From NCBI GenBank assembly GCA_036346395.1, contig CM070609.1, positions 30,509,223 to 30,573,222 of the forward strand: a stretch of DNA of 64,000 bases, written 5' to 3'. The notes under the pieces are model-generated. The model saw only the letters and a program-made list of their open reading frames with translations. It had not been told where the DNA came from and did no database searches. The stretch's first letter is position 1, and every line of letters begins with the position of its first letter. The position numbers were made by a program, and so were the translations under genes. Shown piece after piece: positions 1-10,860 of the stretch. The DNA comes from Hsuehochloa calcarea (Eukaryota > Streptophyta > Magnoliopsida > Poales > Poaceae).

Positions 1-2109
1 CTCCCAGAGCCGCTGTGGCCGGCGCCCGCCCTCCTCTCGGTGCTGTTGCCAGTGCCGCTCCACTCCACCCCTACCTCCTTCAGGCGTCATCGACTCCACA
101 CAGCCCCCCCCCCCACCTCTTCCCCTCCCGCTTCTCCGTCACGATGCACCGCCCGATGTCCGCTATGTGAGGGCACCGTTCCGTCCTCGCCTTCCTTCTT
201 GTCGCCTCCCCCAGCATCGACGACTCACGGAGGTTATCATCTTGTCTTCTCGTGCGGCCCGCCGACGACGAAGGGAGGCCCACCGATGACGGCAGCGTCT
301 ACGTCGGCTACTGGACGCGCGACAGCCCCACCGGCATATACATGGGTTGTGGAAAATGGTCATTTCATTTCTGTAATGGTGCATATACATGGGTTGTGAC
401 ACTGTAGTTGAAATTGATGTGGAGGCAGTATGCATAGAAATACTGGGGCTCAATGAATGCAAGTGCTAACAAGGTATAATAAACGGTGTTGATTTTGAGA
501 AAATTCCTCATCCTTTTGGATAGACAATTTCATCAATTTTCGCTCTGTTCAATTGTAGACGATTGAAACCTTGTGAATTCCCTTTTCTATCAATGAAATC
601 CAGTGTTATATTTTATCAAAGAAATGGCTTGTATCACTGTGGTATTAGTCTTTGATTTCATAAAGTGATCTTTTGCATAGATTTGAGCAAAATTATCATC
701 AAAGATCTTTTATGTAAACTGATTAATTTCTGGATATTAACTATATATATAATGAAAAGAGGCTGAGTAGTAAAAGTGGGAATTTTTTTCTCCTTTTTGA
801 TATGATAAGAGCGGTAAAGGTAGGTTGAGAACCAAAGATTGGGAGCAGCCTGATATGTTTTCAAATTCCAATGGTATACTATTCAGTCATAACATAACTG
901 GGTTAAACATTGACACAATTTAGCATTTGTGGTATTATTTATTTAAGATCTGTTGCAACGCACGGACACACTACTAGTTAAAGCTAATATAAGACAAACT
1001 TAACGAACATGTATCAAACGGTTTTGTACAATCAAAATTCAGACATAACTAGAAAAAAGTTACAAAATAGAGTAAAAACAGTTCATCGCTACTGGATAAT
1101 GGAGGTACTACAGGTGTGATGGACGGAGCTGGTGCTACGTGCTCGGGTGGGGGGGTGATTCGCCGCTATATGCATGTAGTATCAAATTATAGGTTTCCGC
1201 TAATTTGGGCAGATTCTAAGAGACTGAACTTTACTTAGTATCTGCTACATGAGGGATACACCCTACATGTATATGCGACTTTCACACGTTGTTGCAAACT
1301 TTTATTATGAGGATACGACACTCTCTAGTTAAATACAAGAAATGAACCACATAAACAAACTGTTTTTTTAATAACATGGTTGTTTGGAGAGCTAAATTTT
1401 CATCACCCTCCTTTTAACACAACAATTTTTAAAAACTACTTTCACCTCTTCACTTATTCTGCTTGCACCTATTCTACCATACATACATACCAAAAATTAA
1501 GCACAATATATATTGAGCAAATTAGCAAAACAAACACTGTCAGATTAAATTGTTTCAGCTCTATTATTATGTACTGTAGCTAATAATTTGAGGGAATGTT
1601 TGGAACATAGGAATTTCATGGGGAACAATTTAATTCTGATGTTACAAACGGTTGCAAGCACATAATAGGAACACAAAACTTGGTCTAGTCGTTGTGTATT
1701 AATTCGATCCGCTTATGGACTGACCAGTGTCTAGTCCATGATTACAAGTTACAACTAACTTTGTGTGATGTCACTGAATGGTCAACTGGCTAGGAATGTT
1801 CTTCCTAGTCAAAATATGATAAACTTTACTTGAAAAAAATAATTTAATTCATTTACATAAATAGTTGTACACAAATATATACTTATGGTATTATACCATT
1901 ATATCCATTACTCTGTCTCTGAATAGTTGTACGCAAATTAGCAGTCAACTTTTCTAAACTTTGATCATAATTAATATATGTAAAAGTAACAGTTCGATCT
2001 CATGAAAATAACTTATGGCTAAGGAGTAAGAATGTGTAGACTACGAATGTGTGATTAAGATCGATCAAATCATTTTGCATAATTTTACCAACATGTAATA
2101 ACGAGTAAG
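1..2109. other. intergenic or intronic stretch downstream of GLR-A exon 2
   Basis: I see no supported gene here. The first 330 bases are GC-rich and the rest AT-rich. On the minus strand this should hold GLR-A intron 2 and exons 3 to 5. I looked for the membrane-segment and SYTASLTS-like coding signatures and found none. A Helitron-like 3' end is noted separately at 944-977. The short open frames at 163-462 and 658-864 on the minus strand resemble nothing I recognise. Confidence 0.6.
944..977 (+). mobile_element. Helitron-like 3' terminus
   Basis: The sequence reads GTTGCAACGCACGGACAC and then ends in CTAG followed by T. Many grass Helitrons end in a short GC-rich hairpin of the GTTGCAACGCACGG type followed by CTAG(T) inserted before T. 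The hairpin is imperfect here. I could not locate a 5' TC end, so the extent is unknown. A weaker similar tail (GTTGTTGCAA then CTAGT) lies near 1288-1330. Confidence 0.35.
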
Positions 2110-2121
2110 TTAACAACTTAC

Positions 2122-3811
2122 CCCGTTACCAACCTGCTGGACCAGCTTGTCGTAGGGCATGGACCCCACCTTAACGTACTCGAACGGCAGCGCGTACGGC
2201 AGCAGCCGCACCGCCGCCTCGAACACTTCGATCACGAACCCTCCGGCCGCCGACCGGTTCGTCGCCGGATCCACGTCTATGTGCACGATCGGCCGGTAGC
2301 CGGGGTCGACAGTCCCCGGCACCGCCACCCGCAGTTTTGGCGAACTCGTCGGCTGCACCCACCCTCTTGGCACGATCGCCGAGTCGCCCGGCCAGATGAC
2401 CGGCGCGAGCCCGACGTTCGAGTGGTTGGAACCGCGGCCCAGATGCCGAGTCAGCCCCTCCTGCCGCGTCCAGAACCCAATGCCCCTCTCCTTTCCATGG
2501 TCCATGATGTTTACCACCCGGAAGGCTCGCACCGCGAGCTCACCGTCGACGATCTCGAACTTGCCGCCGAGGCCCTCGAATGTCGCGTTGGTAATTGCTT
2601 TGAGAAACTTCTCGCCCGAGCTTGACTTGCCGATCCCGGCGAAGTCGGTGGCACCGTTATTGCCGCCCACCAGCCCCGGCGGTGATAAGTCGCCGGGGCT
2701 AAGTCGCTCTGCAGCGGACGCGACGGCCCATGCGGCGTCGTACGCCCAGACCGCGTAGCAGCCCATCTCGGCGTGCGCCAGCTCGGAGTTCGGGTGGTCT
2801 CGCATGAACTTGTGCGCCCACCGCCTCTTGACGTCGCGCAGCCGCGGCGTGGATGGCACGTAGGGTGCGAGCCCGATGACGCCCTTCGGCGGCTCGATCG
2901 AGCTGAGGAGGCCCGTAAGCCCGTCGGTGATGACCCAAGCGTAGCCCTCGGCCATCATCCCGGCCTCCGCGGCGGCGGCGAACACGCGCTCCGCGAGCGC
3001 TGGGCGCGCGTGCACCACGAAGGCGCGCGTCTGCTGGGACTCCAAGCGGTACATCGCCGCGGCGACGTCGTCCGGGGACGCCTCTGCCGTGAGCGCGCAG
3101 CGGTAGGGCACATCAGTGTGCGCGCCGGTGAGGGCGTCCATGAGGAGAGGCACGAAGGCGGCGCCGTAGTCGTCGTCCTGGTAGATGGGCACGACGCGGC
3201 GCCACCCGAAATAGTGTGCGAGCGCGGCGATGGCGCTGGTCTGCTCGGCGTCGCTCAGCGCGGCGCGGGCGAAGAACCTCGCCGTCGTGGGCGACACAGA
3301 CGGGCTCGTCGCGGAGAACGACATGACGGGGACCTCGGCCCGCGTGGCGAGGTCGGCGACGAACGCCGACTCGACGGACGACTGCGGCCCCAGGATGGCG
3401 CGCGCTCCCTGGCTCGTCATCAGCTGCAACGCTGCACGCACGCACAGGCCACGCGACGTCATCTTCTCCACAAACCTAGAAGGGAGCCTTAAACGACCGT
3501 GTCAAAGCCCCTGAGGCGCAGCGGAGAGGGACAGGAGGGTCCATACCGGCGGACGCAGCGGCGACGACGTCGCCGCGGGAGTCGTGCCGCACGATCCGAA
3601 CCCGAGCGGAGGAGTTGGGGAAGGCGGCGTAAAAGTCGGCGAGGGCCATGGGGACGGTGGTGCTGGCGATCTTCCCGACCGGCGAGCCGGCGTCGATGAT
3701 TAGCCCGACACTCACCGTCGCAGCCGCGGGTGGTTCCGCCCACGACGACGTCAAGGCGAAGCCGAGGAGGAAGAGGAGGAGGAAGAGAGGGTTGGGAGTG
3801 TGCCCGGCCAT
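2122..3811 (-). CDS. GLR-A: glutamate receptor-like channel, exons 1-2 (partial)
   Basis: Exon 1 is 3811-3547 and exon 2 is 3431-2122 on the minus strand. The start is the ATG at 3811 in a CCATGGC context, followed by a hydrophobic signal peptide (residues about 9-25); an in-frame ATG at 3859 would add 16 residues before it. Exon 1 ends after one base of a glycine-like codon (donor at 3546). The acceptor is GTGCAG before 3431, the same phase as in the two other GLR genes here. Exon 2 ends at a strong GTAAGT donor (2121). The 525 codons cover the amino-terminal ligand-binding-like domain (ILGPQSS, VPVMSFSATSPS, FGWRRVVPIYQDDDYG, FVVHARPAL, WVITDGLTG) and the start of the glutamate-binding lobe (PYALPFEYV). 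The pore exons are absent from the window, so the gene either has an intron over 2.1 kb or is truncated. It is far more GC-rich than GLR-B and GLR-D. Confidence 0.85.
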
Positions 3812-4640
3812 GGGGAGATCGATCGAGGAGGGAGGCTGGACCGCTGGAGAGCCAGTCAATCACTTGGGTGAGTGAAATTGTTCGGCCCGTGCCGTCGTCG
3901 TGGTAATTTGTAGGTCACTACGTACACGTCTACACGCGGGGTTCGGACGCTGATTTGGTGGCTTCCGTGCGTGCGACTTGAGGCGGTTGCCACGCGAAGG
4001 CGGCAGCCGGAGACGGACAGGATGTGCTCGCGGCATGCATGGGCGTGGTTTGTGGGCTATCAGGGCCTAGAATTGTTCTGTTGCAATCATATTTGGGCCT
4101 GACTGCACTGCAGAGCAGAAAAGATGGGCCTCATAAATCTACACGAAATTTACAACTAGGCCGAAGCATAGAAATGAGTCTTTTATATGGATGTTGATTC
4201 TCTAACATTACATGATATTTGTTCAATTATCCGTAGCAGTGACGCAAATTCGACTAGTATATTAAAAATGAAACATAAAAACAATGTAGAACCAGGTTTA
4301 CAATCAGATACATGCCGAGATGAGTCCTGCAGCTCTCTCGCTCTGAACCAAACCATAATAAATTCTACGACCAAACAAAAAATAAGAACTCATATTCTTG
4401 TTTTCAGTAATACCCACTGAGACGATTACATCATGATTTTTTCAATATCAATTTTTATGAACATCACTTAAGAGTGGAAAACACTCAGCAGCTTCTCACC
4501 GCGCCCTTATCCTTTGAATCTCCGCCTTCATTTGTAAAGTAGAGATACAGTGATCAACTTCCAAACACCCCACAGAATAGAGGCACAAACGTAAGACTGC
4601 AGTTTTTCTGCAAGTATTTGTAGCTAGAAGCACTATTTGC
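3812..4640. other. GLR-A 5' flank
   Basis: This is the upstream region of the minus-strand GLR-A gene. It is GC-rich up to about 4030 and AT-rich beyond. I cannot place a convincing TATA box. No open frame here resembles a known protein. Confidence 0.4.
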
Positions 4641-4649
4641 ACGTTAGTG

Positions 4650-5600
4650 TTCCTCGAGATTCATGCGCCTCTCTCTCCCGGCCGGCGCTGCCTTTGCCTC
4701 GCCGCCGCCTTGTGCCACCTCCGGCCTGCGCCGCCGCCGTCTTGAAACCACGTTGTGTCCTCCCCCACTCTGGAACTCTCTCGTCCTCTCTCTCACTCTC
4801 CCAAGCCGCCTAAACCGGAACACCATGACTTTGCGGCGATCTGAGCCGATCGAGCGGAAAACTATTGTTACAGTGTTTGAAACAATATTATGCTTACATT
4901 GTTTTGCTACAGTGCTTTCGCTCGGTCTTTTACTACAGTATCAAGCGTGATCTCATCCCTAGTATCCTAATCCGTTGGCTGCGAAGCAATGCCATGTAGT
5001 ACAATGACATTGCTTTGCAATGCCAGAGGATTCGTTTCCGCCCAAGCCACTGGAATCTCGAAGCAACGATGAACGGATGAGATAGCGACAGTAGCTACAA
5101 GTGCTTGTAGTATTGCATTTTTTTACAAACATAACTAAGTTATTTTTATCACTAATCCACCGCTAGGCAGTAGACTCAAAGCTAGTCCCCATTTTTTCCC
5201 ATACAAATCAGAGATCCATTTTTTTGTGCCGCCCTCGGCTCGCCGCAAGCCAGCGCCGCCGCCGTCTCAAAACCACGCTGTATCCTCCACTGCTCTGGTT
5301 TGTTCCTCCTCACCGGCCAGTTCTCTCTCCTCTCCACAAGCCATCTCTCTCGCCCCTCCCCTCTCTCTCTCCCAGTCTGCCCAAGCCGGATTCACATCCT
5401 CTGCCATTGCATTAAGCACAGTGCCGCATGCAATGGCAGAGGAGCACAGTACCGTGATATTGCGGCGATCTGAGTCGACCGATCCGGATAGAATGGACCG
5501 GGTCAACTGCTACAGTATTTTACTAGTGTTTGAAACAGTTTCATGTATGCAAATGTTTTGTCTACGGTACTTTGCTGCAGTTGATGAGGATTAAATTCCT
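4650..5600. repeat. two diverged copies of one repeat unit
   Basis: The stretches at about 4660-4945 and 5222-5590 are related. Each has a GC-rich, CT-rich first half containing GCCGCCGTCT and AAACCACG. Each second half contains GCGGCGATCTGAG, then CGAxCGA, GTGTTTGAAACA and a TACAGTxxTTT motif. Both are in the same orientation, so this is a tandem pair. I do not recognise the family, and the short open frames across it are not conserved between the copies. Confidence 0.55.
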
Positions 5601-5734
5601 AAATATTGCTTTAACATTTAATTAAAAACACATGGTCTTTATGGTCGTAACCCCCGTGGTAAAAGGCCTCTGTGATTCTGAGAATTCCAAGGGTTGTTCT
5701 ACGAGTACCCTAGTCAGAGAGGCACTGTACCTAT

Positions 5735-6311
5735 TGTCGGACCAGATAACTACTTGAAGAATCTTTAAACTGGTACTTGGACCCGATTCCAAGTATATTC
5801 CTTCTGTGTGATAAATGAGATATGTGTCTTATCTGCTCCAAACCACACGATGTTTTTCAGCCCTAACTCACTAACAATAACTACTACACAGTTTTTGCAC
5901 ATGTTCGTCTCCCACTGACATTAACCGACGATCAGGTGTTCTTCCACTAACAACAACTGCCTCCCAGACTAGACGCGTCGTTTCTATCACGTTTCTTCTC
6001 TAGAAATAACTGGCATCTATTCGCTAATATTTAAGGGTGTACGATAAACAATATTATAGGAGAACAACTCAAGCACACCAAACAAGACGAAGGAGAGGAC
6101 AAGTGATTCAATACCACTATATACAACTCAATTTCTCCAAGCAATATACTCAGTGTAATTAGGGCTAGTCTGTCGTCTTGCCAAAGACAAAAATCAGTTC
6201 ATTGTAATAAAGAGCAACCCCCTTCTCATCTAAGAATTCTCAGTGGTTTTCCTTATTTCATTTCGTAAGATTGACGACTTGATCATGACAGCTGGCGCCG
6301 CCCGTGGGGAA
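5735..6311 (+). mobile_element. gypsy-type LTR with primer-binding site
   Basis: A candidate LTR runs from TGTCGG at 5735 to ATGACA at 6290 (TG...CA ends, 556 bp). It contains a TATA-like ATATTTAAGG near 6027. It is followed directly by TGGCGCCGCCCGTGGGGAA (from 6293), which resembles the TGGCGCC... primer-binding sites of grass Ty3/gypsy elements. No second LTR copy was found, so this is a fragment. The following open frame is described separately. Confidence 0.5.
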
Positions 6312-6746
6312 GAAGGCGCTGAGTTCTTGAAGATTTTTTCGCTCAGCAATCCTCATTTACCTTCCTTTTGTTCCGTTGTCGCCTATGCAATCCTGGCAGG
6401 GACAAGGGATGAGGATAACTGGTTTGATTTGGACTATGTTGACCTCAACATAGACGCATGCATCCGTGACATGGAACACGATGCGATGTCATCGCCATCC
6501 TCTTCCGTTGCAGGCTCCTCGCTCGCTGAGACCGATGACATCGACCGGATGAAAGAAAATTCACAGTCCCTATCAGTGGCACTCCTAGAGGAATTGGTCG
6601 TTCCGACTTATTCGGAATGTCCGAACGCCTCTACAAGCTCGATTTTTTCGATCGGCAAAAACGGCAGCAAAAATGACACTACAATTAGAGGGTCAAGGTA
6701 CTCTCGATACGGTCATGGGCAACCGATATTCGCTGATGACTCCTAG
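6281..6746 (+). pseudogene. 5' part of a retroelement open frame, unidentified
   Basis: An open frame crosses the LTR end and primer-binding site, with its likely ATG at 6285. It runs to a stop at 6744-6746 and encodes an acidic, serine-rich polypeptide (about 150 residues) with no motif I recognise. Its position directly after a gypsy-type primer-binding site suggests a truncated gag-like or non-autonomous element frame. The sequence from 6747 to about 7150 continues in broken frames. Confidence 0.3.
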
Positions 6747-7154
6747 GTATTCTGGGGGCTGATCGACACTTGGTAGTCGTGTCAATGAAATTACCACCGG
6801 CAAAAAGCCAGGTGAAGATGATAAAGCTCATCATACGATCGAAAATCTGTCGGATCAGGCTAAGTCCACAACGAAGTCCACCGGAGGTGGTAATCTCAAA
6901 CCGTTCCCCATCATGGATGCTCCTTGCCAAAGCAGAGGAAGGCTCTCCCTTAGTGACGATGGGAACTCATCGGGAGATTACTGTTTAAGGCACAAGGTTA
7001 ACGCAATCGGTAATACCGATCAAGTTGTCATGCACGATCATTCATAGCGTAACCCGCCAGCACCCGTTGGTGAAAATGGTGCAAACATTAGAGCATCAAC
7101 TCGAGATGGCGGAGGCAATGGAAATGGTGGACATCAATCAGCTAATTCATCTTT

Positions 7155-7600
7155 TTCTACCCCACTGCGTATAATAGGTCGAGCAGGATGTGCCAACCGG
7201 TCCAATCGGTCCAAGGATGTGCCACAGATTCATCGGAGGTCTCAGTTCGTCAACTACCTCTGGTGGCTCCACGGTGTCGCGCGCCTACAACTTCGACCAG
7301 CCATGACCCAAGCGGATATAGGGGAGGGTCACTCATCCAATGAAGATATCATGGATGAGTACGAGTTCACACGGACGGGCACGTAGTCGGAGAGAGCCCC
7401 CATCAACGCCAACTACGTGAGTAAATTTTACCCCCTTACTAATTTCCAATGTCATAGTTGGCAAACTAATTTACATTGTTTCCCCGTTCACAGGGAAGGA
7501 AGCTCGCACGCATAAGCAACGAGGGCGGTGAGGTGCTTATGCTACCAGAGGGTTCGGAGGGGAGCTTCCAATGCATGAGGAACTTCATTGAGGTATCACA
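7155..7600 (+). other. gene-fragment-like stretch with a possible intron
   Basis: Coding-like sequence at 7330-7418 leads into a GTGAGT donor (about 7418). An intron-like AT-rich stretch ends in CACAG at about 7494, and a coding-like segment follows to about 7590 (GRKLARISNEGGEVLMLPEG). An in-frame stop lies near 7385. I do not recognise the protein. It may be a decayed gene fragment carried by the mobile DNA that follows. Confidence 0.25.
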
Positions 7601-8024
7601 ACGCTAATTGTGTTTTTACTATAATTCAAGCAGACATGTTGGTGCAAGAAATTATTGTTCTACATTGTGTTTTTTTACTATCAATCCACCACTTCCACTC
7701 TTTGCAACAACATACTCCATCTTTAGAATGGAAGCCTTTGCACAGATCTTTGTTGCTGCTTGCTGATTTTTTTTCTTTCATATATTGTTAGAACAAATTT
7801 GGTGGGCATAGTAGACTAGGTTTTGTTTAACCTGATGAGGACCATCTATATAAAGTGCAAAACAATTATATATTCAGTGTCTTCCAAATTTGTATCAGTG
7901 GATTCTTCTTTGAGTGTTGGTCAGGCAAAAGTTATATGAACATTCAAGTGACAGACTGGTACTGAGCTGTTTGAATGAAATGATTGAATGGATATATGCA
8001 TAGATGTTATTTTTTGTTGACAGA

Positions 8025-8500
8025 GGTATTGTCACGCTAGTGCCCATGGCGTGACAGATTGGCACTGTCACGCCAGAAGCCATAGCGTGACAGTACATAG
8101 CACCAGAAGCAGGGACCTAGCATGCAACGCCTCTGGAGTTGCCAACGCACTGGCGTGGTAGCAAGGTTCTGTCACGCCAATGCCCATGGTGTGATAGACT
8201 ACTGTCACGCCAGAAGCCCTGGCGTGATAGGACTTAGCACCAGAAGCGGGGACCTAGCATGCAATGCCTCTGGAGTTGCCAAAGCTCTGGCGTAGCAGCA
8301 CAGTTCTGTCACGCCAGTGTCCATGGCGTGATAGACTATTGTCACGCCAGGAGCCCTGCGCGTGACAGGACTTAGCACGAGAACTGGGGACCTACCTTGC
8401 AATGAGAGTTGCCCACACACTGGCATGGCAGCACAGTTCTGTCACGCCAGTTCGCAAGGCGTGACAGACTGGTACTGTCACACCAGGTTCCATGGCATGA
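8025..8500. repeat. four tandem units with eight 28-bp palindromes (TGTCACGCCA...TGGCGTGACAG)
   Basis: Eight imperfect palindromes of about 28 bp begin near 8030, 8066, 8168, 8203, 8306, 8339, 8438 and 8475. Each is TGTCACGCCA, 7 to 9 spacer bases, then TGGCGTGACAG or a close variant. They come in pairs inside a unit of about 137 bp that also repeats CATAGCACCAGAAGCGGGGACCTAGC-like spacer sequence. Such subterminal arrays in plant DNA transposons are usually transposase-binding sites. That role is an inference here. Confidence 0.75.
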
Positions 8501-8509
8501 CAGGACTCA

Positions 8510-8850
8510 CCCCAAGAATAGACCGAAACACTTCCTCATCAGCTTTTCATATAGACAAGACAACACTCTACCTCGCCAGGTTTTCAAACTGAAAAGACCA
8601 GAGTGGCGCGCAAACTTTTTAGAGGGGTATGACAACACTCTGCCATACCAGCTTTTAAGACCGAAAAGACAACACTCTATCTCGCCAACTTTTCAGATCG
8701 ACATGACAACACTCTGTCACGCCAGCTTTTCAGAACGAAAAGACAACACTCTACCTCGCTAGCTTTTCAAACCGAAAAGACCAAACTCTGCCGCACAGAC
8801 TTTTCAGAGGAACATGACAACACTCTGCGCTGACTTTTGAGCGAAAAGAC
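8510..8850 (+). repeat. short tandem repeats, period about 55-60 bp
   Basis: Five to six degenerate units share the pattern ACAACACTCTACCTCGCC, then AGCTTTTCA, then ACCGAAAAG. They follow directly on the palindrome array and fade out near 8850. I see no coding meaning. Confidence 0.6.
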
Positions 8851-9179
8851 AACACTCTTTTAGATCTAAAACCGACAACACACTAGGACTCAACAACACT
8901 CTGCACGGTCAAACATAAATGACCACACTCAAACTGGTCAAACATAAATGACCACACTGTCCCACACATCCTTTTCAGACGGAAGTTATAACACACTGCC
9001 ACGCCACCTTTCCAGAATTGAACACACTCTATGCGTCAGTTTCTTGAGTGTTCCCCTCCACCATGAGCACTACACCCTATCCGCTTATAAAAAGAGGTGA
9101 AAGAGATATGGGGGAGAACACTACACAATCACACCCAACACTACACCAAAGTTTGATTCATAAAACAGAGAGGAAGAAG

Positions 9180-9946
9180 ATGGAGGACTCGGCGAACTTC
9201 TACGCGGGAATCTTGCGAAAGCGCAAATAGCTTGCCGAGAGGGCTAAACCCTACCTGGATAATTATGCGAAGGATTCACCAGTACCACCGGAGTTTCCAC
9301 GCCCGCAATATGCGTGCAAAGAACCGGCAAAGATCATCCAATCCACACACTCGGCGACGGCCGCTTGGGCGTACTACACGTGCGGCCACCACCTTATAAG
9401 TGTATCTTGCACACACAAAGATTTTTCACATCATACATTCCATTCCACAAATCCCTGAGTACACCAGCGCATAATGGCAGCCAGAGATGCAATGCAACTT
9501 CTTCCAATAGATCGACGGCCCAGGGATGTACGATAGGGTGTTCATCCATCAGAAGTACATGTTGAACTATGAGATGCGGCGAGACCTTCAAGCGCTGGAG
9601 ACCTTACGTAACCGACTCTGACCCAACTGAAAAGGCATCGGACAAGCCTAAGAAAGCAGATAACTACGACAGGAGCAAGTGGGCAACGGAGAAGGGGAAT
9701 GCTCCTGCAATTGAGATCGTCGACCGCACTAGCGCTCCCCGTCGTCCAGGCGCACTCCAGATCGAAGAGGTCACTTATGTTCAATATGAATCATAATTAT
9801 TAATTTGGTCTAACATTGTGTTATCATAACATCATTCAAGTGTCCAACCCATCTCGCAGGATATGACTGACTTCGAGACTCGCAGCCGCCGCCGCCGCGA
9901 GAAGCAAGGAGACAAGGGGAAGGGAGCGATGGGGGGCCAAAACTAA
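9180..9946 (+). pseudogene. GRF-type zinc-finger protein relic
   Basis: Exon-like pieces lie at 9180-9410, 9477-9770 and 9859-9946. The first starts with ATG at 9180, meets a stop at 9228, and would continue with a cysteine-containing stretch (YACKEPAKIIQSTH, then AYYTCGHH). The second holds CNFFQ-stop-IDGPGMYD. Grass proteins with a GRF-type zinc finger carry CNFFQWIDGPEM here, so the tryptophan codon has become TAG. The third piece (DMTDFETRSRRRREKQGDKG) follows a CTCGCAG acceptor and ends in a basic tail. Stops and a frame change show decay. GRF fingers bind nucleic acid; many grass transposons carry such genes. Confidence 0.55.
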
Positions 9947-10584
9947 TGATCCTTGTTGCAATCAACTTTATTTCTATTAAAAATATGCATATGTATCGTA
10001 TGTGTATTTCGGTTTGTTGACTCGTGCATGATGTCATTCCTTAGCCATGTAACCAAACCCTGCGCCATGTAATTTGCAACTGCATTATAAAGTCTATTTC
10101 ATTTTGTAACTGCATTGTAAAGCAAACTTCAAATCTCATTCTCTTTTTGCATTCAATTCTTGGCGCAGCAAGACCACAACATAATAATAAAGGTCCAAAA
10201 TGCGTGTTCTAAAAAACGTAGACACTAAATGGTCTTCGACCCCTAAGTGACGATGAACACCACCTATCACTGCAATAGGATGGGATGTGTCTGCCTATTC
10301 ATCCATCTCTTCATTCAAACCAAGAACATTGAAGGTTCAAAAAAGATCTACTGCCTAGGATTGTACATTCAGTTAGCACCGTTCAATTCATGCTATCTCA
10401 AATCAGGTTTAAATTTTTTGGAACAGATGTCCGTGCAAAATCAAATGCTACGAACGATGTACATGGCCACATAAAACAGTGAACTTGTGCATTAAAATTT
10501 TATCTTTCCTGCAAAATGGTCCACGTATCTTATGTAACAATCGTAATATTTATTCATCTAAGAACACCTTCAAAAAATAATCGG

Positions 10585-10860
10585 CACTGTCACGCCAACT
10601 CTCACAGTGTGACAAGCAACAATCGTAAGATTTCATCATCTGGGAACACCTTCAAAAAATAGCTGGCACTGTCACGCCAACTCTCATGGCGTGATAATGA
10701 GTGCTGGCTAGACATGTGCGAGAGGGTTTGCGTGGCAGATTTTGCTATGGTGGGGACAATGGCGTGACATCATGATTTGCCCACACCGCGTGTCATGACG
10801 TGATCAAAGGGTTCAGAATTAAAAATAAAGTTAGCGAGGGGTTAATTTTAAAATATTATT
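10585..10860. repeat. second cluster of GTCACGCC palindromes and element end
   Basis: Two copies of ACTGTCACGCCAACTCTCA...GTGTGACA/GCGTGATA occur near 10588 and 10667. They sit in a direct repeat of about 75 bp that includes AACACCTTCAAAAAATA. Two weaker motifs occur near 10760 and 10790. The array ends in sequence shared with the terminal repeat of the small element at 13667-14039. Confidence 0.6.

Larger units (their letters stand above)
8025..10860 (+). mobile_element. Mutator-like region with subterminal palindrome arrays and cargo gene relic (ends approximate)
   Basis: The stretch is bounded by clusters of the same GTCACGCCA / TGGCGTGAC palindromes at 8025-8500 and 10585-10800. Its right end (about 10815-10860, AAAATAAAGTTAGCGAGGGG then a T/A-rich run) matches the terminal inverted repeat of the 373-bp element at 13667-14039. 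That small element has 9-bp target duplications, which is the Mutator-like signature. The matching left terminus was not found, so the left boundary is an estimate. The interior holds a relic zinc-finger gene and no transposase, so this would be a non-autonomous element. Confidence 0.4.

Noticed and set aside
163..462. 99-codon minus-strand frame at the left edge
   Set aside because: Serine/arginine-rich low-complexity sequence with no recognisable motif and no supporting splice or promoter signals.
1..2109. GLR-A exons 3 to 5 hidden in the left margin
   Set aside because: No minus-strand frame shows the M1, pore or SYTASLTS-type M3 signatures, even allowing for frameshifts by eye.
3432..3471. 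Extending GLR-A exon 2 upstream to the GTG at 3471
   Set aside because: The splice acceptor at 3432 restores the same phase as in GLR-B and GLR-D and gives the conserved residues after the junction; the extra residues have no counterpart.
2773..3492. Plus-strand frame of 239 codons opposite GLR-A exon 2
   Set aside because: It is the antisense shadow of a very GC-rich exon; its composition is arginine/glycine-rich with no domain.
8025..8500. CRISPR-like or microRNA-like array
   Set aside because: The repeats are palindromic, unequal and paired in a 137-bp unit with similar spacers. The context is a plant genome, so a CRISPR array is excluded; subterminal transposon repeats explain it better.
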